Of a stretch of DNA of 8,438 nucleotides, positions 1-6,321 are shown piece after piece. Both the position numbers and the translations under genes were made by a program. How positions within the stretch are numbered: position 1 is the first letter of the stretch; every line of letters starts with the position of its first letter. Under the pieces are notes generated by a model. It ran no database searches and had not been told where the DNA came from. It saw nothing but the letters and a program-made list of their open reading frames with translations. This DNA is from Muribaculaceae bacterium (GTDB lineage: Bacteria > Bacteroidota > Bacteroidia > Bacteroidales > Muribaculaceae): contig JAIDTS010000465.1 of assembly GCA_029060585.1 (NCBI GenBank), positions 1 through 8,438 on the forward strand, read 5' to 3'.

Positions 1-518
1 TCTACCTGCGTGCGTCCCGCTGCAATTTCCGATGAAAGTCGGTTGAGGTCTGAGAGTCCGGTCTTGATCTGCTCTTCGTTGAGGCGAAGTTTCTCTTTGG
101 TCTGCTGTATCTCGCGCTGCGCGTCCTCCTGCATCTTTCTCGCCTCGGCCGACGACTTCGGTGTTCCCGATTGCTTTGCGGAGGCAGACGCTCCCTGGGT
201 GCGTTTGCCGCTTCGCTTCCCCTGAATCGTGCTGTTCTTATTCTGTTTGGAATTATTCTTAGGACTGCTCTTGCTCCCCGCAACCTGTTTCTTTCCTGTA
301 GATGATGATTTTTTGTGCGCCTGCGTCCCCTTCTTCTTTGTATCAGAAGAAGAGGCTGCTTTCTTTTTCTTCGTAGTGGATGTCTTGTTCTGGGCCGCTA
401 CGACCGCCGATCCGTCAAATGACGGCATACCGGCAGCCAGCAACGACACAGCGACAGCCATCCCAAGTCCTCTGCGAGAGACCTTCATGGAAAGGAAATT
501 AGCCAAAATCTTCATCAT
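1..518 (-). CDS. EnvC-like murein hydrolase activator (M23 family), N-terminal part, runs off the left edge
   Basis: The minus-strand frame is open from 518 to the window edge and gives 172 residues. Two adjacent ATG codons (518 and 515) precede MKILANFLSMKVSRRGLGM; a third in-frame ATG lies at 488, so the exact start is uncertain. A signal peptide is visible (basic n-region, hydrophobic core about residues 18-30, likely cleavage after VVAA near residue 42). Next comes a very Lys/Ser/Thr/Gln-rich low-complexity stretch (about 44-124), then the beginning of a heptad-rich coiled coil (AEARKMQEDAQREIQQTKEK onward). Known for the family: EnvC-like proteins pair a periplasmic coiled coil with a C-terminal LytM/M23 domain and activate amidases during cell separation; that catalytic-type domain would lie outside the window. 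It is the last visible gene of the operon with the DUF4292 and TPR genes, 35 nt after the former, an order I associate with Bacteroidales. The call rests on N-terminal architecture and context, not on the peptidase domain. Confidence 0.75.
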   Translation of the reverse strand, partial: MMKILANFLSMKVSRRGLGMAVAVSLLAAGMPSFDGSAVVAAQNKTSTTKKKKAASSSDTKKKGTQAHKKSSSTGKKQVAGSKSSPKNNSKQNKNSTIQGKRSGKRTQGASASAKQSGTPKSSAEARKMQEDAQREIQQTKEKLRLNEEQIKTGLSDLNRLSSEIAAGRTQV

Positions 519-523
519 CTATA

Positions 524-543
524 ATTAATCATTATTAATCATT
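524..543. repeat. Two tandem copies of a 10-bp repeat in the DUF4292/EnvC spacer
   Basis: Two perfect head-to-tail copies of attaatcatt occupy 524-533 and 534-543, followed by a partial related catcatt. They make up more than half of the 35-nt spacer directly upstream of the EnvC-like start codon, where the ribosome would bind. The repeat is visible directly; any regulatory role is inference. Confidence 0.7.
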
Positions 544-553
544 CATCATTTGA

Positions 554-1432
554 TTAAAACTTCATCAGCTGACTGAAGTCAACCTTTCTGTATTTTCCGC
601 CGAGCTGCGTGAACTCCATCGGAGAGGCCTCATAGTCGGGATAAGACAGCTGCACCTCACCCCCCATCTTTTTCTTCGGAAGGGAGATCTCGAGCCCAAG
701 CGTCCATCCCTTCTCTCCATACAGGTATTTTGTCTCTATCACGACTCCGGTCTTCTGAAGCATCAGCACAAACGAACGGAGCTGCCAGCATTCCTTGTCC
801 ATGACGAATCCATATTCCGTTCCATCCGTCTGCAGCTCGATACCGGGATAGATCAATGCCTCAAGGGTGGGAAGAGCGAGCCATTGCGACATCAGGGCGT
901 TCTCCTGCGTGAGACGCCCGTGTCCAGGGAATGCCACCTGGCCGAGAAGCACGTCCTGAAGGTCGGTGAGATATGCGTGCCTGTCTACCGGCAGATCCGC
1001 GAGCGGCTGCACATTATAGCAGCGCGTATGCTTGTTGATGAGCGTTATGGAATCCTGATTCGCTTCCACACGTGCCACCTCCCCCAGGAAAGGAGCGCGC
1101 GCCGAGAGAATGATCGATTCCCCGCGTCTCATGTAGACCTTTACGCTGACCGACATCGGAAGCCCGTCAAACGACAGTTTTCCCTGCATAGAAAGATCGG
1201 TCCAGTCAGCGTCGTAGTTGGCAATGATGCTGTCGGCGGCAACCGCCACCTCTTCAAGCGTCAGCACCCTCGATCCGCCCTCAGCACGTTCCGCCTCTCT
1301 CGTATCATCCATGACCGCCGGAGCATCTCCCGGCTCACATATGGCGATGGAGTCTGGCACGGTCTGTCCGAAAGCCTCCGTCACGGTGAACATAACGGCA
1401 CAGAGAATCATCAATATCCTTACAGTTCCCAT
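554..1432 (-). CDS. DUF4292 domain-containing secreted protein
   Basis: A 292-aa protein starting MGTVRILMILCAVMFTVTEA, a classical signal peptide with probable cleavage near FGQ (about residue 22). Residues roughly 55-292 match what I know of DUF4292: an N-terminal LTLEEVAVAADSIIANYDAD region, an amphipathic strand pattern (LSMQGKLSFDGLPMSVSVKV), then ARAPFLGEVARVEANQDSIT followed by INKHTRCYNV, where family members typically have a D-S-x-x-x-I-x-[KR] pattern before a lysine/arginine and tyrosine. The family is confined to Bacteroidetes; the fold is thought to resemble LolA/LolB-type half-barrels, suggesting envelope lipid or lipoprotein handling, but the function is unproven. Many relatives are lipoproteins, but no lipobox cysteine is visible at the cleavage site, so this copy looks soluble and periplasmic. 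The start lies 15 nt after the TPR stop, consistent with one operon. No clear Shine-Dalgarno site is present. Confidence 0.85.
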   Translation of the reverse strand: MGTVRILMILCAVMFTVTEAFGQTVPDSIAICEPGDAPAVMDDTREAERAEGGSRVLTLEEVAVAADSIIANYDADWTDLSMQGKLSFDGLPMSVSVKVYMRRGESIILSARAPFLGEVARVEANQDSITLINKHTRCYNVQPLADLPVDRHAYLTDLQDVLLGQVAFPGHGRLTQENALMSQWLALPTLEALIYPGIELQTDGTEYGFVMDKECWQLRSFVLMLQKTGVVIETKYLYGEKGWTLGLEISLPKKKMGGEVQLSYPDYEASPMEFTQLGGKYRKVDFSQLMKF

Positions 1433-1443
1433 CTATATTATCT

Positions 1444-1478
1444 ATCTTTAATCTTTAGTCTTTAATCTTTTATCTTTA
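1444..1478. repeat. Five tandem 7-bp repeats spanning the TPR gene stop codon
   Basis: On the plus strand, five contiguous heptamers read atcttta, atcttta, gtcttta, atctttt, atcttta. Three are identical and two differ at one position. On the coding (minus) strand the unit is TAAAGAT. It encodes the Lys/Asp-rich tail (VKDKRLKTKD) of the TPR protein, supplies its TAA stop at 1450-1448, and ends 11 nt before the DUF4292 start codon. Because 7 is not a multiple of 3, adding or losing a unit would change the tail and stop position of the TPR protein and the distance to the next gene. Confidence 0.85.
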
Positions 1479-3277
1479 ACCTTCCGCTCGATTTCCTTGT
1501 TGCCCTTGTCGAGCTCGAGAGCCTTCTTCCAGCTTTCTACAGCCCTGTCCTTCTGGTCGTTCATATAAAGGATGTCGCCGTAATGGTCCCAGTATTCCCC
1601 GGTTCCCTCGGCTTCGGGCGTTATGTTTTCCATCGCTTTCTCCTGCTGCTCAAGGGCTTCTGCATATTGGTCCTTGAGATAGAGTATCCATGCGAGGGTG
1701 TCGATGAATGTTGGGTTGTCGGGCTGTTCACCTACGGCCTTGCGGCTCAGTTCCTCGGCCTTGTCGAGGTCTCCCCCCCCTAAAGCGAGATAATAGGCAT
1801 AATTATTGATGGCGGTGCCGTTGTCCGGGTCGAGAGCGAGCACCACGTCGTATTCCTTCGTGCTCCGCTCGATATTGCCCGACTTGAAACTTCCGTCGCC
1901 GGCCATCTCGAACAGTTGGGCGACCCAAATAAGAGACTCATACGGAAGTTTGCCGGCTTTCTGAATTATCGTCTGTGCGTCATCGGTCAGCAGCGCGCCC
2001 GGCAGCTCCATGTCGAGCATCCGCTGATAGGCGTCGCGGGCATTGTCGTAGTTGTTGGATAGCGAGCTGGCGTTGCCGTAGACGAGCAGGAGTCCTTTTG
2101 ACACTTCAGGCACTTTCGCCATCGCTTTCTCACAAATCTCCGCCGCCTCTGCATACTTTTCCTCGGCGAAGTTGAAGTGGGCCAGTAGAGTCCAGTAGTC
2201 GGGATTCTCCGGCTCTAAATCCGTGGCATACGCCATCAATTCCCGTGCCCTCGTATAGTCGCCGATTGTGGCCGAATATCTGGCACCGAGAGCAAGCACC
2301 TTCGGCTCGTGGGGATATTGGCGGAGCAGTCCGTCGAAAAGGCGCGCTCCGCGCCTGGAGTCGGCAGTAGTGTCGGAGATGATATTCTGCATGTAGCGGC
2401 CCATCATATCGATTTTCTCGTCGAGCATAATGTTCTCGCTCAGTATGGCCTCGCCGCTCTTCAGGTCGTAGGCGGCGGAGTCGCCCTGCTCGAGATAGTA
2501 GTTGGCGAGGGTCAGCTTGACGCGCCCGTCGTCAGGGTCGAGGAGTTCCGCACGCTGATAGCTTGCGAGCGCCGAATCCGGCATCTCGAGCGCTTCCATA
2601 GCGTGACCGCGGATGAGCAGGTATTCCGTGCTCAGGGGATGTTCCCTCACTAAGCGGTCGCTCTCGCTGATCAGCCGGGCAGTATCCCCTTGCATGAACA
2701 TGAGCGCGAACTTCCGCAAGGATATGTCAGGGTCGTTTCCTTCGATTCTCTCATAGCGCTCGAGAGTCGACAGGGCTTTGTCGAGGTCCTGTCTCGCACT
2801 GTAGTACTGGGCGAGCTGAAGGAGGATGTTTGGCAGGCTCCCGGCCAGCGTGTCTGAACGTTCAGCCACACGGATGGCCTCGTCGAGATCTCCCGTACGG
2901 GCTACCAGAAACGAATAGTTCATCGCCTCCTCTGTTTCCCCCGGATATTGGTCTACGTACGGTCTCATCATCGCGATGGATCGTTCTGTCTCCGTCGGGG
3001 TGTTCAGAGTGTCGTTGCGCAGGGTCATACGCATCATGGCATATGTGTAGTTGGCCTCTGCGTAACCCGGATCTGTTCTGGCGGCCTTCCTGAAGAGCTC
3101 GTAGGCCTCTGCGGGACGCCCCTCGGCAAGCGCGAGGCTGCCTCCAATATAATAGTGGCGGGCCTTGGCTCTGGCTTCATCGGGGTTTGCTGCTGTTTTT
3201 CCCGCTGAGACTAAAGCCGACCCCGACAGCACTGCAGCCGCCACAGTCATCAATATCCTTATATATGCTTTCTTCAT
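1448..3277 (-). CDS. Secreted tetratricopeptide-repeat (TPR) protein
   Basis: A 609-aa protein with an N-terminal signal peptide (MKKAYIRILMTVAAAVLSGS, cleavage probably near VSAG, about residue 26) and TPR-type helical hairpins over almost its full length. Clear repeats include ALAEGRPAEAYELFRKAART (about residues 49-68), ARQDLDKALSTLERYER, DSALASYQRAELLDPDDGR, KYAEAAEICEKAMAKVP, and the well-conserved C-terminal block NNYAYYLALGGGDLDKAEEL followed by DQYAEALEQQEKAM and DQKDRAVESWKKALELDKGN. TPR arrays are protein-interaction scaffolds; the partner cannot be read from sequence. It is the first gene of the minus-strand operon with DUF4292 and the EnvC-like gene, so a role in envelope or cell-wall assembly is an inference from context. 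A probable promoter lies 30-37 nt upstream of the ATG. A run of eight G (coding strand) encodes Gly500-502, and the extreme C-terminus is encoded by heptamer repeats. Confidence 0.9.
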   Translation of the reverse strand: MKKAYIRILMTVAAAVLSGSALVSAGKTAANPDEARAKARHYYIGGSLALAEGRPAEAYELFRKAARTDPGYAEANYTYAMMRMTLRNDTLNTPTETERSIAMMRPYVDQYPGETEEAMNYSFLVARTGDLDEAIRVAERSDTLAGSLPNILLQLAQYYSARQDLDKALSTLERYERIEGNDPDISLRKFALMFMQGDTARLISESDRLVREHPLSTEYLLIRGHAMEALEMPDSALASYQRAELLDPDDGRVKLTLANYYLEQGDSAAYDLKSGEAILSENIMLDEKIDMMGRYMQNIISDTTADSRRGARLFDGLLRQYPHEPKVLALGARYSATIGDYTRARELMAYATDLEPENPDYWTLLAHFNFAEEKYAEAAEICEKAMAKVPEVSKGLLLVYGNASSLSNNYDNARDAYQRMLDMELPGALLTDDAQTIIQKAGKLPYESLIWVAQLFEMAGDGSFKSGNIERSTKEYDVVLALDPDNGTAINNYAYYLALGGGDLDKAEELSRKAVGEQPDNPTFIDTLAWILYLKDQYAEALEQQEKAMENITPEAEGTGEYWDHYGDILYMNDQKDRAVESWKKALELDKGNKEIERKVKDKRLKTKD

Positions 3278-3306
3278 TACTTTTTTATTTCTAAGACTTC
3301 AACCTG

Positions 3307-3314
3307 CAAATTTA
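3307..3314 (-). promoter_or_regulatory. Probable -7 promoter element of the TPR/DUF4292/EnvC operon
   Basis: On the minus strand TAAATTTG matches the Bacteroidetes primary-sigma -7 consensus TAnnTTTG exactly. It ends 29 nt before the TPR start codon at 3277, implying a short leader of roughly 20-25 nt. A run of nine A on the same strand lies just upstream, but no well-spaced TTTG -33 element is seen. Confidence 0.55.
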
Positions 3315-3389
3315 CTATTTTTTTTTCAAACATACTCTCTAAAATGGCATTTTCGTTAAAATTAACAGTATCCGCTATTGATTTTTTCT

Positions 3390-3397
3390 TAACTTTG
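3390..3397 (+). promoter_or_regulatory. Probable -7 promoter element of the sigma-factor fusion gene
   Basis: TAACTTTG matches TAnnTTTG exactly and lies 64 nt before the GTG start at 3462. No TTTG is seen at the expected -33 spacing. It is divergent from the minus-strand element at 3307-3314, about 75 nt away. This suggests housekeeping-sigma transcription of the ECF gene, with a leader of about 55-60 nt. Confidence 0.5.
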
Positions 3398-3461
3398 CGC
3401 TTCAATGCAATTTTTCTGACATTGCCATGCAGTATTCTGTATTATTCCGAATCTTTATTTC

Positions 3462-5126
3462 GTGAAAAGCCTCGATATCGATAATCAGACCCTCGTGGAG
3501 GAATGCAGAAGCGGAGATAGGGAAGCCTTGAGCATTCTCTATACCCGCTTCGCACCTCGAATGCTCCACGTCATAGCCCGCTACGTTTCCGACAGCGACA
3601 ATGCCCGGGATATCCTTCACGACGGCTTCATCGCAGCGTTCACACGCCTCGATACGCTCCGCGATCCAGATCGTCTTGACTTCTGGCTCGCGACTATAAT
3701 GAAAAACCTCTCGCTGAAGCATCTTCAGTCGCAGTCCGTCACATCTATTCTCGATGAGATTCCCGATGCCGTCGACGAACCGGAACTTGACGATATGCTT
3801 GACTTCGCGACACTCGAATCACTCATCCGCCGGCTCCCCGACGGATATCAGAAGGTGTTCAGACTCGCCGTGCTTGAGGGAAAGTCTCACAAGGAGATAT
3901 CTGAGATTCTCGGAATAGCCCCCAATTCCTCTTCTTCCCAACTTTTCCATGCTAAGATTCGACTGCGTCAGCTCATAAGAGACTATCAGCTGCAGACAGG
4001 ACTCATATCCCTTATGCTTCTGATCGTATCAGCCGGTATCATGTTGCTTTTCAGGCCGGCCGACCCACTCGACACCACGGATTTAACATCTGAAGATTCC
4101 CGGAAGGAAATTCTTATCTCCCTGCCGAAGGACCCTACGGCTCCCGGCTTGGAGACCCCGACAGAAAAACCTTCCATCGCTACAGCTACGGCAGTGAAGG
4201 CTCCTTCGATTTCTAAAGCTTCCTCGATTTCCTATCAGATATCGGAAATATCCGAAGGCTCACATCCTTTTGCATCCTATTCCATAGAAGACACCACATC
4301 GCATGATAAACGGGAAATTATGCCTGAAAGGATTAATGAAGAAAAGTTTGAAGAAGACGCGTATGCCGACTCCTCCGACCGATTGTTTGCAGATGTGCCA
4401 GGCACGGTTCCCAACGAAAAAGGCTGGACCGCATCCATCTCCGTTGATCCGGGCCTGTTAAGTTTCGAAGGTCTGGGCGACAATGCGGTCCATGACAGCC
4501 ATCCATCGACCAGTAATCCTTCGAATCCTCCGGTCAATGACGAAGAGGGCAGACAGGATCCTACAAGAATCCCGGGCAAGGCCGGAAATAATGCAGAAGA
4601 TATAGAAAACTATCTCGTATCCGGATTAGAATCTCGCCATCATTATCTTCCGATCTCTTTTGCAATCACGGCCGAAAAACGGTTCTCTCCATGGCTTGGC
4701 CTGGAGTCCGGATTAGGATACTCCTACCTTCACACCGACTTCGAACGCTATACATTCAATGGCAGCGTGGTCTCGACATGCCACTGGCATTACCTCGAGA
4801 TTCCCCTCAAAGTCAATCTTTATGCATATACATCATCCCGCCTGAAACTCTATTGCTCATTGGGAGGACGACTGGCATTGCCGGTATATTCATACGCCGC
4901 TATTGCGCCTGGAGCCAACTGCCGGAGCGGTCGCTTCCATTCCGCGCCCGTATGGTCGGCAGGAGGGAGCATCGGAGCAGCATTCCGTCTGGCGGGGAAA
5001 GTGGATATCTTTATCGAACCATCGCTACGCTACCATTTCCCGCAGAAGTCCGCGATCCCCAACATCTGGACCGACGACGAACCATGGAGCATATCCATCC
5101 CGATCGGATTCCGCTTCAGCTGGTAG
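3462..5126 (+). CDS. ECF sigma factor fused to a transmembrane helix and a C-terminal outer-membrane beta-barrel-like domain
   Basis: A single open frame encodes 554 residues. It starts at GTG; no in-frame ATG exists between the upstream TGA (3417) and this codon. Residues about 9-90 are sigma region 2 (LVEECRSGDREALSILYTRF, then ARDILHDGFIAAFTRL and DFWLATIMKNLSLKHLQS). Residues about 115-172 are region 4 (LIRRLPDGYQKVFRLAVLEG, then HKEISEILGIAPNSSSSQLF, the helix-turn-helix). One strongly hydrophobic segment follows (LISLMLLIVSAGIMLLF, about 181-197), then a polar Ser/Thr/Pro/acidic linker (about 200-384). Residues about 390-554 show alternating beta strands rich in aromatic and Gly residues (LGLESGLGYSYLHTDF, YLEIPLKVNLYAYTSSRLKL, SIPIGFRFSW), like small 8-stranded outer-membrane barrels, with a terminal Trp as expected of a BAM signal. 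Inference: a membrane-tethered sigma factor whose envelope domain senses a signal, release perhaps by proteolysis. Alternatively the C-terminus is a soluble periplasmic beta domain. No separate anti-sigma gene is adjacent. I am sure of the sigma part, fairly sure of the rest. Confidence 0.88.
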   Translation: MKSLDIDNQTLVEECRSGDREALSILYTRFAPRMLHVIARYVSDSDNARDILHDGFIAAFTRLDTLRDPDRLDFWLATIMKNLSLKHLQSQSVTSILDEIPDAVDEPELDDMLDFATLESLIRRLPDGYQKVFRLAVLEGKSHKEISEILGIAPNSSSSQLFHAKIRLRQLIRDYQLQTGLISLMLLIVSAGIMLLFRPADPLDTTDLTSEDSRKEILISLPKDPTAPGLETPTEKPSIATATAVKAPSISKASSISYQISEISEGSHPFASYSIEDTTSHDKREIMPERINEEKFEEDAYADSSDRLFADVPGTVPNEKGWTASISVDPGLLSFEGLGDNAVHDSHPSTSNPSNPPVNDEEGRQDPTRIPGKAGNNAEDIENYLVSGLESRHHYLPISFAITAEKRFSPWLGLESGLGYSYLHTDFERYTFNGSVVSTCHWHYLEIPLKVNLYAYTSSRLKLYCSLGGRLALPVYSYAAIAPGANCRSGRFHSAPVWSAGGSIGAAFRLAGKVDIFIEPSLRYHFPQKSAIPNIWTDDEPWSISIPIGFRFSW

Positions 5127-5222
5127 CAAAAAAATGACCAGACCACAGAAAAAAAACAATGTAGCCATGCAGTGTTTCAATATTAGCGGTATCTCTAAAA
5201 TAGTCTAACTAAAACAAAAAGT

Positions 5223-5633
5223 ATGAAATCGCTTAACAACAACATCACCTCCCTCCTTATGGCTTTCTGCTCCTCGCTGCTTGCCCTCCTTGGATTCAGC
5301 AGCTGCACCAACAATGAAGTGATGTATGGATTGCCACCGGGAGGATCTTTCGAAATCAAAGGTTCCGTGACCGATGAGCAACGTCAGCCCGTAAAGGATG
5401 CCGAAATCAAGGTGACGGCCCCAGAGGTAGACTCTGACGCTTACTCTGCACGAACCACAAAAACAAACCGAAACGGACACTACAGCATTTCATTGCTCTA
5501 TTATCCCGAATTTAAAGTAGTCTGCATTCCCAAGGAGACCGATCTCGAGCCGGATTCTGTGATAATAGCTATTGACAGGAATCATGAAGACGTAAACTTC
5601 ATCCTCAAGGCTAAGGAATCTGAAGCTGACTGA
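5223..5633 (+). CDS. Putative lipoprotein of the radical SAM/lipoprotein system, copy 1
   Basis: A 136-aa protein starting MKSLNNNITSLLMAF, with a lipoprotein-type signal ending LLGFSSC; Cys28 would be the lipidated residue. The mature part opens with the family hallmark MYGLPPGGSFEIKGSVTDEQ (residues 34-53), then a carboxypeptidase-regulatory-like beta-sandwich pattern (PVKDAEIKVTAPE, TTKTNRNGHYSI), a VVCIP motif with Cys101, LEPDSVIIAI, and a VNFILKA end. This fits what I know of the Bacteroidetes family of putative lipoproteins found beside a dedicated radical SAM enzyme, where the usual motif is YGTP. It is the first of three tandem paralogues ahead of that enzyme and the shortest. It would be anchored to a membrane on the periplasmic or surface side; modification by the enzyme is presumed, not shown. 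The 96-nt spacer after the sigma gene has an A-rich leader (aaaacaaaaagt) and no TAnnTTTG. Confidence 0.85.
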   Translation: MKSLNNNITSLLMAFCSSLLALLGFSSCTNNEVMYGLPPGGSFEIKGSVTDEQRQPVKDAEIKVTAPEVDSDAYSARTTKTNRNGHYSISLLYYPEFKVVCIPKETDLEPDSVIIAIDRNHEDVNFILKAKESEAD

Positions 5634-5718
5634 CATCGGCTGCCATTATCGTCAACCTAAATGAGCCGTAACTATCATTTTTTTAGCAATAAAACGCAAG
5701 AGTATCAAAAAATTTCAC

Positions 5719-5726
5719 TAAATTTG
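5719..5726 (+). promoter_or_regulatory. Probable -7 promoter element upstream of lipoprotein copy 2
   Basis: TAAATTTG matches TAnnTTTG exactly in the 119-nt spacer between copies 1 and 2. It ends 26 nt before the ATG at 5753, the same placement as the element upstream of the TPR gene. No TTTG is seen at -33. This suggests that copy 2, copy 3 and the radical SAM gene can be transcribed independently of copy 1. Confidence 0.5.
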
Positions 5727-5752
5727 CATTTTAACTGTAAACTTCGATAGAT

Positions 5753-6259
5753 ATGGACAGATTTAGAAACAGTCTCTCTCTATGCGTTAAAGCCATTTGC
5801 ACAGTCGTTCTCACGCTGCTCGGATTCGACAGTTCTTCTGAGGTACGCTTGATGTATGGAATGCCGGTCGGGAATTTCGAAATAAAAGGAACAGTCTCTA
5901 CCGCCGACGGCGATGAGGCAGTCAGAGACGCTCAGATAAAGGCTAAATACAACAACGAGGCTAACCAGACGGTCATTTCAATCGCAAGGTCTGACTCCGC
6001 CGGGAATTTTATACTCGTAGGAAAAGCCGTCAGTGATCGACTTCAGATAATCTGCACCCCGGCCGATTCTATCCTTAGTCCGGATACTATAACCGTAGAT
6101 CTGACTTATCGGCCGGAAGAACCAATGCCGTTAAAACCTGATAGAGAAGACTCAGTCTTAAAAAAGAAACCTCTTTCCCCTCCAGCTCCGAAAGTACTCC
6201 GCGGGCACCGTGGCAAAGCGGCAAAGACGGTAGATTTCAGACTGAAGCAGAGAAATTAG
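5753..6259 (+). CDS. Paralogue in the radical SAM/lipoprotein system, copy 2, lacking the lipobox cysteine
   Basis: A 168-aa protein clearly homologous to its two neighbours: hydrophobic export signal ending LLGFDSSSE, then LMYGMPVGNFEIKGTVS (33-49), AVRDAQIKAK, an IICTPADSILSPDTITVDL block with Cys101, and a VDFRLKQ end. It aligns without gaps to copy 1 over the first 40 residues, and where copy 1 has Cys28 this copy has Ser28 (codon TCT); no other cysteine lies near the cleavage site (only Cys11 and Cys16, inside the hydrophobic segment, with unsuitable neighbours). It therefore should not be lipidated and could be a secreted soluble form or remain tethered by an uncleaved signal. Residues about 120-158 are an insertion absent from the other copies, Pro- and Lys/Arg-rich (PMPLKPDRED, KKKPLSPPAPKV). 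The frame is intact, so decay is not obvious. It likely has its own promoter at 5719-5726. Confidence 0.82.
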   Translation: MDRFRNSLSLCVKAICTVVLTLLGFDSSSEVRLMYGMPVGNFEIKGTVSTADGDEAVRDAQIKAKYNNEANQTVISIARSDSAGNFILVGKAVSDRLQIICTPADSILSPDTITVDLTYRPEEPMPLKPDREDSVLKKKPLSPPAPKVLRGHRGKAAKTVDFRLKQRN

Positions 6260-6321
6260 CTCGCACTACGCGATCCCCAGACTGTGCGTAATAATTTAGT
6301 TATTGACAAAGACATATAGAT

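Noticed and set aside
2..283. Minus-strand 93-codon frame rich in Arg/Ser at the left edge
   Set aside because: Out-of-frame shadow of the EnvC-like gene, whose own frame runs from 518 through the edge with signal peptide and coiled coil.
884..1465. Long plus-strand open frame (193 codons) opposite the DUF4292 gene
   Set aside because: It is a shadow of the minus-strand gene; composition is Arg/His/Ser-rich, no domain is recognisable, and the minus-strand frame has a signal peptide and a known family.
3402..3722. Minus-strand frame opposite the sigma gene start, considered as an anti-sigma candidate
   Set aside because: It lies antisense to conserved sigma region 2, has no anti-sigma features and no membrane segment.
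5120..5142. ctggt/accag hairpin at the end of the sigma-fusion gene, considered as terminator
   Set aside because: Only 5-bp arms with a loop of about 13 nt, and the downstream tract is A-rich, not T-rich.
6262..6288. cgcac/gtgcg inverted repeat between lipoprotein copies 2 and 3, considered as terminator or attenuator
   Set aside because: Arms of only 5 bp with a 17-nt loop and no T-run; too weak to call.
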